Origin: Pseudomonas migulae
GTDB lineage: Bacteria; Pseudomonadota; Gammaproteobacteria; Pseudomonadales; Pseudomonadaceae
Assembly: GCF_024169315.1 (NCBI RefSeq)
Contig: NZ_JALJWR010000001.1
Span: forward strand, 1,199,501 to 1,263,500
Direction of reading: 5' to 3'
DNA length: 64,000 nt
The notes beneath the pieces were generated by a model, which saw only the letters and a program-made list of their open reading frames with translations, made no database searches and was not told where the DNA came from. Shown here piece after piece: positions 52,799 to 61,101 of this stretch. Numbering within the stretch: the first letter of the stretch is position 1; each line of letters opens with the position of its first letter. The translations under genes were made by a program, and so were the position numbers.

Positions 52799-54802
52799 TT
52801 AGCGAGTTTGATGAGCGTTGACGAATTGCCGGCAACGTTCACTGCGTGGGTGTACGAACACTTCATCCGGCGAGCCGGTTTCCTCGATCAGCCCTTGATG
52901 CAAATAGGCGACTTTGGACGACACATCGCGTGCGAAAGCCATTTCATGCGTCACCAGGATCATGGTCCGGCCTTCTTCCGCGAGAGAGCGGATCACCCGC
53001 AGCACTTCGCCGACCAGTTCCGGGTCGAGTGCCGAGGTGGGTTCATCGAACAGCATGACTTTGGGCCGCATGGCCAAGGCGCGGGCGATGGCCACCCGTT
53101 GCTGCTGTCCCCCGGAGAGAAACGCCGGGTACTCGTTGCGTTTGGCCGCAAGCCCCACGCGCTCCAGCAAGGCTTCGGCCCGTTCAGTGGCTTCAGCACG
53201 GCTTTCACGCAGGACCTGGGTCGGCGCTTCGATGAGGTTTTCCAGCACCGTGCGATGGGGCCAGAGATTGAAGTTCTGGAACACCATGCCCAGGCTCGAA
53301 CGGATTCGCACCAGTTGCTTGGCGTCGGACACCAGCGGCGCGCCGGGGCGTGAGTGGTTCAGGTGAATGCTTTCGCCATCGACCAGAATGCGCCCCTGGT
53401 CCGGCACTTCGAGCATGTTGATGCAGCGCAGCAAGGTACTTTTGCCCGAGCCGCTGGCGCCGATCAAGGAGATCACATCACCTTCGCGGGCGGTCAGCGA
53501 AACGCCCTTGAGCACCTCGATATTGCCGAACCGTTTGTGCAGCCGTTCGACTTCGATCATGGTCTTGGCCGCGACCGGTTCGGCGGCTGCGCTGCTGGTA
53601 ACACGGGCGATCACCGGCCGCGGCGCTTCGCCTTTGAGCACCAGGACAAAATCGCGAATGCGCTGGCAGGCCTGGGCCAGCCGTTCTTCACCGAGGGTGA
53701 ACGAGAGCCTTACAAAACCTTGCGCCGGCTCACCGAACGCGGCGGCATCCAGCACCGACACGCCCGCCTCGCGCAGCAGGCGCCAGGCGAATTCCAGCGA
53801 GGTCAGTCCGGTTTCGCGAACGTCGATCAGCACGAACATCCCGGCATCGGGATTGAGCACGGAAATGCCCGGGCAACCCGCCAAACCGTTCACCACCAGA
53901 TCGCGGCGATGACGGTAGATTTCACGCATGCCGTGGGTGACTTCGTCATGGGCCAGCACCGCCTTCAGCGCGGCTTCCATGACAAACCCCGGCAAGCCGT
54001 AAAGCATGCTCAGCACCAGGGTTTCGGCGTGGGCTACCAATGCCTGATCGGCGACGATCCAGCCGGTGCGCCAGCCGGTCATGGCATGGGATTTCGACAG
54101 GCTGCCGATCACCACGCAACGTTCCGCCATGCCGGGCAAGGCCGCCAGACTGATGTGTTCGCGCTCGAACGCTAGGCTCTCATAGACCTCGTCCACCACC
54201 ACCCACAGGTCGTGGGCGATGGCGATGTCGGCAATGCCTTGCAGCTCTTCGCGGGTCAGCACGACGCCGGTGGGGTTGTTCGGGTTGGAGAAGAAAATCG
54301 CCCGGGTTTTCGGGGTGATGGCTTTGGCGAGTACCGCCGCATCGAGCCGGAAACCGGCGTCCGCCGAGCAAGGCACGCGCACCAGCGTTGCTCCGGAAGC
54401 CTTGAGTGTCGCTTCGTAGGTCACGTACATCGGGTCGAGGGCGATCACTTCATCGCCGGCAGTGAGCAGGCACATTGAGGTGGCGAACAGGGCGTTCTGT
54501 GCACCAGCGACGATGATCACGTTGGAGGCTTGCAGCTCACGGTCGAACAGCTTGCCGTAGCGGTCGGCGATGGCTTCGCGCAAGGCCTGGCGACCGGAGA
54601 TCTCGGTGTAGTGGGTGTCGCCCTCGCGCAAGGCGTGGATCGCGGCATCGGTGATGAAATCGGGGGTGGGGAAATCCGGGTCGCCGACGCTGAGAATGAT
54701 CACATCCTCGCCCCGGCGCTTGGCTTCAAACGCTGCGTTGTGAATATCCCAGGCGGCAACGCCATCGCCTGCTATCCGCTCAACAAAGGGTGAAAACCGC
54801 AT
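52799..54802 (-). CDS. aruH: Fusion: AruH-like aminotransferase + ABC importer ATPase
   Basis: A single 667-residue frame with two complete enzymes. Residues 1-392 are a fold-type I PLP aminotransferase whose start (MRFSPFVERIAGDGVAAWDIH) and SLSKSHAMTGWRTGW lysine site match P. aeruginosa AruH, arginine:pyruvate transaminase. A linker (393-414, Ala/Val-rich) leads to a full HisP/ArtP-type ATPase (415-667): Walker A GASGSGKST, signature LSGGQQQR, Walker B VMLFDEPTSALD, H-loop VTHEMAFA. The importer has no other ATPase gene here. An internal ATG at 53560 could also start a free ATPase, but its ribosome site is weak. GAGG precedes the start at 54802. Coupling of uptake to transamination at the membrane is the obvious inference. 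Confidence 0.92.
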   Translation of the reverse strand: MRFSPFVERIAGDGVAAWDIHNAAFEAKRRGEDVIILSVGDPDFPTPDFITDAAIHALREGDTHYTEISGRQALREAIADRYGKLFDRELQASNVIIVAGAQNALFATSMCLLTAGDEVIALDPMYVTYEATLKASGATLVRVPCSADAGFRLDAAVLAKAITPKTRAIFFSNPNNPTGVVLTREELQGIADIAIAHDLWVVVDEVYESLAFEREHISLAALPGMAERCVVIGSLSKSHAMTGWRTGWIVADQALVAHAETLVLSMLYGLPGFVMEAALKAVLAHDEVTHGMREIYRHRRDLVVNGLAGCPGISVLNPDAGMFVLIDVRETGLTSLEFAWRLLREAGVSVLDAAAFGEPAQGFVRLSFTLGEERLAQACQRIRDFVLVLKGEAPRPVIARVTSSAAAEPVAAKTMIEVERLHKRFGNIEVLKGVSLTAREGDVISLIGASGSGKSTLLRCINMLEVPDQGRILVDGESIHLNHSRPGAPLVSDAKQLVRIRSSLGMVFQNFNLWPHRTVLENLIEAPTQVLRESRAEATERAEALLERVGLAAKRNEYPAFLSGGQQQRVAIARALAMRPKVMLFDEPTSALDPELVGEVLRVIRSLAEEGRTMILVTHEMAFARDVSSKVAYLHQGLIEETGSPDEVFVHPRSERCRQFVNAHQTR

Positions 54803-54877
54803 GCCAGTGCCTCGTTCGAATGGAAGAAACGCAAGCCCGCAACCAACCGGGGGTGGTGGAGCCAACATAGTCGAAGC

Positions 54878-54891
54878 TGAACAGTCGTTCA
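54878..54891. promoter_or_regulatory. TGAAC-N4-GTTCA operator (regulon site 2)
   Basis: TGAAC (54878-54882) and GTTCA (54887-54891), 76 bases before the fusion gene start and beyond the AruI stop. Matches the core of the 48864 site, so the same TetR protein probably controls this promoter. Confidence 0.65.
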
Positions 54892-54979
54892 ATAGAAAAG
54901 TCGTCCGGGTTCGCGTTCAGCGTAAACAGGTCGTTTTCACGACAGTCGAGCCGTTTTTCAGTACGGGTTTTCTCGTGTC

Positions 54980-56614
54980 TTATTGGCAAGCACAGGCGTG
55001 CTTGAGCTCGATCAGGGTGACGCCAGGATGGGCAAAACCACGGCGCAAATCGCGCTCCAGTTGATCGAGGCTTTGCGGCTCGTGCACGGTGCAGCCGAAC
55101 GCTTTGGCCAGCAGTACAAAATCCGGATTGCGCGGCAGCACGCCCACCGGTTCGATATCGAGGCTGAGCATGTCGTCGCGAATCTGCCCCAATGCGTCGT
55201 TGTTCCAGAGCAGCACCACCAGCGGGCTGTCCAGTTCTTCGACGGCGGTGGCCAGTTCCTGCGCGGTGTAGAGAAAGCCGCCGTCACCCACCAGCACCAG
55301 GCCGGGCCGTTGCGGTGCGCCGAATTTCCCGCCGATCCCCGCGGGCAAGCCGTAGCCCAACGTGCCGTAGCCGGTGGGATGCAACCAGCTGCGGATATTC
55401 TGGCTGGCGAACGCGTAGTTGCCGGTGTAGGCCAGTTGGGTCATGTCGCTGCTGATGAACGTGTCGGCGGGCATCGCGGCGGTGATGCGGTCCAGGATAC
55501 GTTGATGGATCGTTTGCAATTCACCGTGACCGGTTCGGATCGCGGCTTTCAAACCGGCGACCGCGGCCACGGCTTCAGTCGAATCCCGTGCCTCGGCCGG
55601 CACCCGCGTCAGTAACGCGGCGAGGGTTTGCCGGGCATCGCCGTGCAAGGCGACGGCACACGGATAGAAATCGTTGAACTTGCGCGAATCGATATCGACC
55701 CGGATCACCTCGCCGCTCAGCGGCAGGCGCTCGCGCCAGTAATCGGTGTCGGCCATTTCGGTGCCGACGGCCAGCACCACGTCCGCTTGCGCGATCAAGT
55801 CCCAACCGGGCTCAACGCACAGGCTGGAGCCGGCATTCAACGGCGCGTCCGGTGCCAGCAGACCTTTGCCGGCGACACTGGTGAACAGTGGCGCGGCGAG
55901 GCGTTCGCTCAAGGCTTGCAACTCGGCACCCGCCGCCAATGCCCCGCCGCCGGCAATAATCATCGGACGCTTGGCGTGTTGCAGGCGTCGGGCGGCTTCA
56001 TCCAGTGCTGTGGCTTCCGGCAGACCACGGCCCGGACGGCGCACCACGTCGGCGCTCCAGTCACGGCTGATCGCGCCCGCCAGCACATCCAGCGGCACCG
56101 AAATGTGCACCGGCCTTGGCCGTTCGCTGTCGAACACGGCAAAGGCGCGGGCGACCAGTTCGGGCAAATCGTCGGTGCTCAACGCCACCGCCGAAAACGC
56201 GGTGATGGGGGCGGTGATCGCCCGTTGATCCTGGGTTTCATGCAGGCAACCCCAGCCTTTGCCGAGGCTGGCGGTGTGGTTGACGCTGGAAATCACCAGC
56301 ATCGGAATCGAGTCGGCGTAAGCCTGGCCGATGGCGGTCGCCGCGTTGGTCACGCCGGGGCCGGTAATGATGAAGCACACGCCCGGTTTGCCGCTGACCC
56401 GGGCATAGCCGTCAGCCATGAACCCGGCGCCCTGTTCGTGGCGGGTCAGCACATGCCGGATGCCGCTGCCGGGCAAGCCGCGATACAGCTCGAGGGTGTG
56501 CACGCCGGGAATGCCGAACACGGTGTCGACGCCGTAATTCGCCAGCAATCGCACCAGGGCCTGGCCGCCGGTGAGGGTCGAGGATGGAGGTTGCGGGGTC
56601 GATTGTGAGCTCAT
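54980..56614 (-). CDS. aruI: AruI: 2-ketoarginine (5-guanidino-2-oxopentanoate) decarboxylase
   Basis: A 544-residue thiamine diphosphate enzyme. The N-terminal domain carries the catalytic Glu (LTRHEQGAGFMADGYARVSG) and the C-terminal domain the GDGGF...WNND cofactor motif (GDG to NN spacing 27). Start TLTGGQALVRLLANYGVDTVFGIPGVHTLE is split here across the signature of AruI-type acetolactate-synthase relatives. It converts 2-ketoarginine from AruH to 4-guanidinobutyraldehyde. It lies 177 bases upstream of the AruH fusion gene, on the same strand, with its own operator. Confidence 0.85.
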   Translation of the reverse strand: MSSQSTPQPPSSTLTGGQALVRLLANYGVDTVFGIPGVHTLELYRGLPGSGIRHVLTRHEQGAGFMADGYARVSGKPGVCFIITGPGVTNAATAIGQAYADSIPMLVISSVNHTASLGKGWGCLHETQDQRAITAPITAFSAVALSTDDLPELVARAFAVFDSERPRPVHISVPLDVLAGAISRDWSADVVRRPGRGLPEATALDEAARRLQHAKRPMIIAGGGALAAGAELQALSERLAAPLFTSVAGKGLLAPDAPLNAGSSLCVEPGWDLIAQADVVLAVGTEMADTDYWRERLPLSGEVIRVDIDSRKFNDFYPCAVALHGDARQTLAALLTRVPAEARDSTEAVAAVAGLKAAIRTGHGELQTIHQRILDRITAAMPADTFISSDMTQLAYTGNYAFASQNIRSWLHPTGYGTLGYGLPAGIGGKFGAPQRPGLVLVGDGGFLYTAQELATAVEELDSPLVVLLWNNDALGQIRDDMLSLDIEPVGVLPRNPDFVLLAKAFGCTVHEPQSLDQLERDLRRGFAHPGVTLIELKHACACQ

Positions 56615-56662
56615 GCCAGCCCTCGTCTTATTGTTTTGGAGTGATGGAGGATTGCGTCGATA

Positions 56663-56678
56663 TTAAACACTCGTTCAA
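56663..56678. promoter_or_regulatory. TTAAAC-N4-GTTCAA operator (regulon site 3)
   Basis: TTAAAC (56663-56668), ACTC, then GTTCAA (56673-56678), 49 bases before the aruI start. One position departs from the perfect site at 48864. Confidence 0.6.
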
Positions 56679-56770
56679 CAGTGAGGCAACTCTTTCCCGC
56701 CTCGTGAAACCACATCACGAACACTAGATATCTATTTGTTTTACATAGGATTTAACTGGCGAATACAGAA

Positions 56771-56790
56771 AGCTGTTACATCTTCGAACA
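56771..56790. repeat. 20-bp promoter repeat, copy 1 (upstream of aruI)
   Basis: AGCTGTTACATCTTCGAACA, identical to 63247-63266. It lies 157 bases before the aruI start and 93 bases beyond the TetR-type site. Contains the palindrome TTCGAA. The bases between the two elements show no gene. Confidence 0.7.
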
Positions 56791-56791
56791 T

Positions 56792-57496
56792 TCAAGCCGC
56801 CAGCGATGCACCGGCGGTGAACAGATAACCTGCCCCATGAATGGTGATGATCAGCTCCGGTTCGGCCGGGTCGTCATGCAGCTTGCGGCGCAGACGTCCC
56901 ACCAGCACATCGATGGAGCGGTCGTTGGGCAGCCATTCGCGGTTGCGCAACTGGTCCATCAACTGGTCGCGGCTCAGGGTGTGGCCACTGTTGCGGATGA
57001 ACACGTTGAGCAACTGGAACTCGCCGTGGCTGAGCAGGGTTTCGCGCCCGTCGCAGGCCTTCAGACGACGGCGGTCGGTGTCGAGCGTCCAGTCGGCAAA
57101 ACGCTTGAGGTGCGCATCGGGGTGTGCGAGCGGCTGGGCGTGGTGCACCCGACGCAACAGGTTGCGGGCGCGTGCTATCAATTCCCGTGGGACCCAGGGT
57201 TGAATCAGGTAATCGTCGGCGCCGCACTCCAACGCCGGGAGACGCTCGGCGTCATTGCCGAGCAGGATAATCCCGACCTCCGAACGCTCGCGCCATTGGC
57301 GCGTCAGGGTCAAGGCGTCCGGCAACTGCGCATCGAGCAACACCAGCCCGACCGGGAAACGATTCAGGCAAGCCTCGGCCTGATCGACGGTGTCGGCGCA
57401 ATGCAACTCATACCCTTGCGGGGTCAGCGCAGCACGCCATTGCTCCCGGTTCAGCGGATCGTCACTCACCATCAGCACGCACGGCATCACCGTCAT
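56792..57496 (-). CDS. OmpR/PhoB-type response regulator with degenerate receiver (AruR-like?)
   Basis: A 234-residue regulator with receiver (1-120) and winged-helix DNA-binding domain (135-228; SHGEFQLLNVFIRNSGHTLSRDQLMDQL, RSIDVLVGRLRRKL). The acidic pair Asp12/Asp13 and phospho-acceptor Asp55 are kept, but the switch Thr/Ser is Gly80 (IILLGND) and the invariant Lys is Gln99 (YLIQPW, codon CAA). No kinase gene is nearby. By position it may correspond to P. aeruginosa AruR, which controls aruIH, but the receiver suggests unusual or phosphorylation-independent control. It follows the TetR gene by 81 bases. Confidence 0.88.
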   Translation of the reverse strand: MTVMPCVLMVSDDPLNREQWRAALTPQGYELHCADTVDQAEACLNRFPVGLVLLDAQLPDALTLTRQWRERSEVGIILLGNDAERLPALECGADDYLIQPWVPRELIARARNLLRRVHHAQPLAHPDAHLKRFADWTLDTDRRRLKACDGRETLLSHGEFQLLNVFIRNSGHTLSRDQLMDQLRNREWLPNDRSIDVLVGRLRRKLHDDPAEPELIITIHGAGYLFTAGASLAA

Positions 57497-57552
57497 GACC
57501 TGGCTCCTTTTCTTGGAATTGTGCGAAGCGGTGAATGCACTCTAGCGACTAC

Positions 57553-57566
57553 TGAACAGTTGATCA
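57553..57566. promoter_or_regulatory. TGAAC-N4-GATCA operator-like site (regulon site 4)
   Basis: TGAAC (57553-57557), AGTT, GATCA (57562-57566), 57 bases before the response-regulator start. One mismatch from the consensus arm; the weakest of the five sites. Confidence 0.45.
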
Positions 57567-57577
57567 ACAAGCCGCTG

Positions 57578-58213
57578 TCACGTTTGACTAAACCGCTGAT
57601 ACCCGCCCATTTGCAGGCCATCGACCCATGCCTCGCAGATCTGCACGCCCTGGGCCGGGGTGAACGTGCTGGGGTTGAGCCCGCATTCCAGCCACAAACC
57701 GTCGAGCAAAGCGCTCAATCCGATCGCGGCCAGACCGCTGTCGAACGCCTCCCAGCCCTCCTCCTGCGCCAGCAACCTCAAGGCATCGCCCATGATGGTT
57801 CGGTACTCGCCATAAGAATGATCGTGCGCACGGTTGATCGCGTCGGCGGTTTTCACCGCGCCCCAGAACGCCAGCCAGGCTTCGAGCAGTTCGGGGTCGA
57901 GCATGCGCGGGGAAAACGACGCTTCGAAGAACGCTGACAGGTGTTGTCGCGCGCCATCGCCCGCGCTCGCCACCGACTCGCGCAGCAAACCCATCACCTG
58001 CCCGGTAATGTGCAGATAGGCATCGGCCACCAGCTCATCCTTGCCGGCGTAGTGATGACTGATCAACCCCACCGACACGCCGGCCTCGGCGCAAATCTTG
58101 CGGATCGAGGTGCCGACAAAACCGTACTTCTTCAGACACGTCAGCGTTGCGGCCACCAGATTGGCCTTGCGCAACTCGGGGTCCATACGCAAAAAACGCG
58201 CTTCCTCGGCCAT
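57578..58213 (-). CDS. TetR-family regulator (BetI-like), copy B
   Basis: A 211-residue TetR protein with DNA-binding part YGFVGTSIRKICAEAGVSVGLISHHYAGKDELV and C-terminal block LAAIGLSALLDGLWLECGLNPSTFTPAQGVQI, closely matching copy A at 48920. The two are likely paralogues that share or have diverged in binding the TGAAC-N4-GTTCA sites. The gene lies between the quinone reductase gene (48-base gap) and the response regulator on the same strand. Confidence 0.93.
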   Translation of the reverse strand: MAEEARFLRMDPELRKANLVAATLTCLKKYGFVGTSIRKICAEAGVSVGLISHHYAGKDELVADAYLHITGQVMGLLRESVASAGDGARQHLSAFFEASFSPRMLDPELLEAWLAFWGAVKTADAINRAHDHSYGEYRTIMGDALRLLAQEEGWEAFDSGLAAIGLSALLDGLWLECGLNPSTFTPAQGVQICEAWVDGLQMGGYQRFSQT

Positions 58214-58261
58214 GGTGCTCCTGTCCTTTTCGATATCGATGGCTGACGGTACAACATTGCG

Positions 58262-58963
58262 TCAGCGCAGGGGATACAACGCCTCGTCGAACTGCGCCAG
58301 ACGAGGGAAGACCAGCGGCGAATCCTGCTCAAGGTTGTCCAGGCGCTGACGGTAATCCACCAGAAACTGCTCGCGGGCCTCGGCGCTGATGTACGGCACA
58401 TGCCACGCCACGAACGGCGGCAACACGTCGAGTCCGACGTACGCCAGCGTGCCACGCAACAGGGGTCGCAGCATGTCTTCCAGCGGGCCATGAATCGCGC
58501 CGTCGCCGAACATGTGCTCGCGTCCGCCGAGCGTCACGGTGACCAGCGCTTTCTTCCCCGCGAGGCCGCCCTGATCGTAGAAACGCTTGCCGCCGTAACA
58601 GACGCCGGACACCAGCACCCGGTCGATCCAGCCTTTCAGGATCGCCGGCATCGAGAACCAGTAGATCGGGAAATTGAGGATCAATAAGTCGGCCCACAAC
58701 AGCTTGTCGAGCTCCTGCTGAATGTCCGGGGCGAGACTTTTGGTCTTCACGCCCAGACGCTGTTCGAGTGCGTACACCAGATAGTCAGGGTTATCCCGGT
58801 CAGAGAAGTCCTCGGCGCTGGCGACAGGGTTCCAGTTCATCGCGTAGAGGTCGGAGACCTGCACTTCGTGCCCCTGAGCCTCCAGGGTCTGCACCGCCTG
58901 ATCGCGCAACGCAGCTGTAAACGACTGCGGCTCGGGATGGGCATGAAGAATCAGTACATTCAT
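58262..58963 (-). CDS. NAD(P)H dehydrogenase (quinone), flavodoxin-like
   Basis: A 233-residue FAD/FMN oxidoreductase of the NQO1/MdaB/KefF group: MNVLILHAHPEPQSF binds the flavin phosphate, and NFPIYWFSMPAILKGWIDRVL is the family core. It probably reduces quinones by two electrons to avoid radicals. In P. aeruginosa a homologous gene sits beside aruH-aruI, supporting the match of this region to that locus. It is 32 bases after the acyl-CoA synthetase stop on the same strand. Confidence 0.9.
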   Translation of the reverse strand: MNVLILHAHPEPQSFTAALRDQAVQTLEAQGHEVQVSDLYAMNWNPVASAEDFSDRDNPDYLVYALEQRLGVKTKSLAPDIQQELDKLLWADLLILNFPIYWFSMPAILKGWIDRVLVSGVCYGGKRFYDQGGLAGKKALVTVTLGGREHMFGDGAIHGPLEDMLRPLLRGTLAYVGLDVLPPFVAWHVPYISAEAREQFLVDYRQRLDNLEQDSPLVFPRLAQFDEALYPLR

Positions 58964-58995
58964 TTGGGCAGCCTTATAGCAATCGATTAAAAGGG

Positions 58996-61083
58996 TCAGG
59001 CCAGGCGGATCAGTGCATCCACCGCCACCGCGCCTTCGGCATTGACCAGCAAAGGGTTCACGTCCAGCTCCAGCAGTCGCTCGGCGTTCTCGCAGGCGTA
59101 ATCCGCCACCGCCCGAATCGCCCGGACCAACGTCGGCATATCCACCGCCGGACCGCCGCGAAAACCGGTGAGCAAGGGCGCACAGCGCAGGCTCAGCAGC
59201 GCCTCGTGAATGGCCTGATCGGTGGTCGGCAACAACAGGCTGCGACTGTCCTTGAGCAGCTCGACCAGAATCCCGCCGGCGCCGATCACCAGCGCCAGAC
59301 CGAAGCCGGTTTCCCGTTTGATCCCCACGATCAGTTCAGCCAGGGGCGGCGACGCCATGCGTTCGAGCAGGACCTGATCGAACGCCAGCCCCGGCGCATG
59401 CCGCGCCAGGTTGCTGCGCATGCTGTCGAGCGCGGCGTTCAACCCTGCCTCGTCTTTCAGGTTGAGGGCGACGCCACCGGCTTCGGTTTTGTGCGGCAGG
59501 TCGGCACTCACGACCTTGAGCACCAGCGGATAACCGAGGCTGCGTGCCTCGTCCAGCGCCTGTTCGGGACGGCACAGGCGAGCTTCGGGCAACGGCAGGC
59601 CGAACGCGCGCAAGGCCTGTTTCGATTGCCATTCATCGAGCAATCGCCCCGATGCCACCGAGACAGCCGGACAGATCGGGGCCAGCGCCGATTCACCGTC
59701 GGCCAACAACGCTTCCCGGCGCGCGCGGTAATGGGCGATGCGTGACCAGGCCGCCAGGCCATCCTCGATCCCTTGCAGCGCCGCCACGCCCCGGGCATGC
59801 AGGCGTTCACGGGCTGTGGCCGGGAGCAGTTCGGGGAACGCCGAGCTCACAAAACCGGTCTTGCCGTGACGCTCCAGCAGGTCGCAATACAGCTCCAGCA
59901 GCAGATCGCACTCTTTGCGCTCACCGGTGAATTCGGCGGGATAGTCGAGCACCAGCAGCGCCGCATCGGCCGGTGTGCTTAGGGCCGTTTCGAGCATCTT
60001 TTCCAGGGCGTCGCGGTCGCCCCAGATGGCCGTGGTGAAATCCAGCGGATTGACCAGATTGGCGTAGCTCGGCAGAACCTGAGCCAGTTCCGCACGCTGG
60101 CTGTCGTCCAGTTTCGGCAAGGTCAGGTGATTGCGTTCGGCGTAGTCGGCGATCAATCCCGCATCGCCACCGGAGCAGGCCAATGCAATCAGGCTTGGCC
60201 CCGCCGGCAAGTTGCCGCAAGCCGCGGCCTTCAGGGTTTCGACAAAACTCACCGGGCCGCTGACGCGAATCACGCCGAGGCGCTCGAACAGACTGTCGTA
60301 CAGCGCATCGGAACCGGCCAGGGAACTGGTGTGACTCAACGCCAGCTCGGCACCGATCTGCGACACACCGGTTTTCAGCGCGATCACCGGAATGCCTTTT
60401 TCCAGCGCCTTGTGCGCGACGCGGGCAAAACCGGGCACGTTCTTCAGCCCTTCGAGGTGCAAGCCGATAGCGGTCACCCGTGGCTCGTCGAGCAGCACGT
60501 CCATCAACTCGGCCACGCCCAGTTGCGCCTGATTGCCCACCGACGCCATGTAGGCCAACGGCAGCGAGCGATCGCTCATGGACAGGTTGTAGGCGAAATT
60601 GCCGCTCTGGGTCAGGATCGCGACGCCCTTCTCCACCACCTTGCCGCCATGGGCCACCGGCCACAACGCGACGCCGTGCAGGTAGTCGAGCAAGCCATAA
60701 CAGTTGGGACCGAGCAGCGCCATGTCGCCGGCGGCGTGCAGCAGCTGTTCCTGCAACGCCAGCCCCTGCTCGCCGGTTTCCGCGAAGCCGGAGGCATAAC
60801 AGATCGCACCGCCCGCGCCTTTGGCGGCCAGTTCGGCGACGCAGTTCAGTGTCAGCTCGCGGTTGGTGGCGATGAAAACGCCGTCCGGGCCACAGGGCAA
60901 ATCGTCAATCGACGCCACGCACGGAACGCCTTCAAGGCTCGCATGTTGCGGATTGACCAGCCACATCTGGCCTTGGAAACCGCCGTCGGCGCAGCGCTTG
61001 AGCGCCCGCGCCATGCTGCGCCCGCCGACGAACGCCAGATGACGCGGCGCGAGCAGACGCTTGAGGTTGTCTCTGATCGACAT
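58996..61083 (-). CDS. NDP-forming acyl-CoA synthetase (acetate-CoA ligase family)
   Basis: A 695-residue fused alpha-beta synthetase. N-terminal CoA-binding domain (FVGGRSMARALKRC), succinyl-CoA-synthetase-like domain with the likely phospho-His in ALSHTSSLAGSDALYD, and a C-terminal ATP-grasp domain (YPLVLKVVSADLPHKTEAGGVALNL). It would activate a carboxylate, in this context possibly 4-guanidinobutyrate or another product of the pathway, to its CoA thioester. The ATG at 61083 has AAGGAG 7 bases ahead. It is third in the enoyl-CoA hydratase / acyl-CoA dehydrogenase operon. Confidence 0.9.
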   Translation of the reverse strand: MSIRDNLKRLLAPRHLAFVGGRSMARALKRCADGGFQGQMWLVNPQHASLEGVPCVASIDDLPCGPDGVFIATNRELTLNCVAELAAKGAGGAICYASGFAETGEQGLALQEQLLHAAGDMALLGPNCYGLLDYLHGVALWPVAHGGKVVEKGVAILTQSGNFAYNLSMSDRSLPLAYMASVGNQAQLGVAELMDVLLDEPRVTAIGLHLEGLKNVPGFARVAHKALEKGIPVIALKTGVSQIGAELALSHTSSLAGSDALYDSLFERLGVIRVSGPVSFVETLKAAACGNLPAGPSLIALACSGGDAGLIADYAERNHLTLPKLDDSQRAELAQVLPSYANLVNPLDFTTAIWGDRDALEKMLETALSTPADAALLVLDYPAEFTGERKECDLLLELYCDLLERHGKTGFVSSAFPELLPATARERLHARGVAALQGIEDGLAAWSRIAHYRARREALLADGESALAPICPAVSVASGRLLDEWQSKQALRAFGLPLPEARLCRPEQALDEARSLGYPLVLKVVSADLPHKTEAGGVALNLKDEAGLNAALDSMRSNLARHAPGLAFDQVLLERMASPPLAELIVGIKRETGFGLALVIGAGGILVELLKDSRSLLLPTTDQAIHEALLSLRCAPLLTGFRGGPAVDMPTLVRAIRAVADYACENAERLLELDVNPLLVNAEGAVAVDALIRLA

Positions 61084-61101
61084 GGGATTCTCCTTGGCCA
61101 A

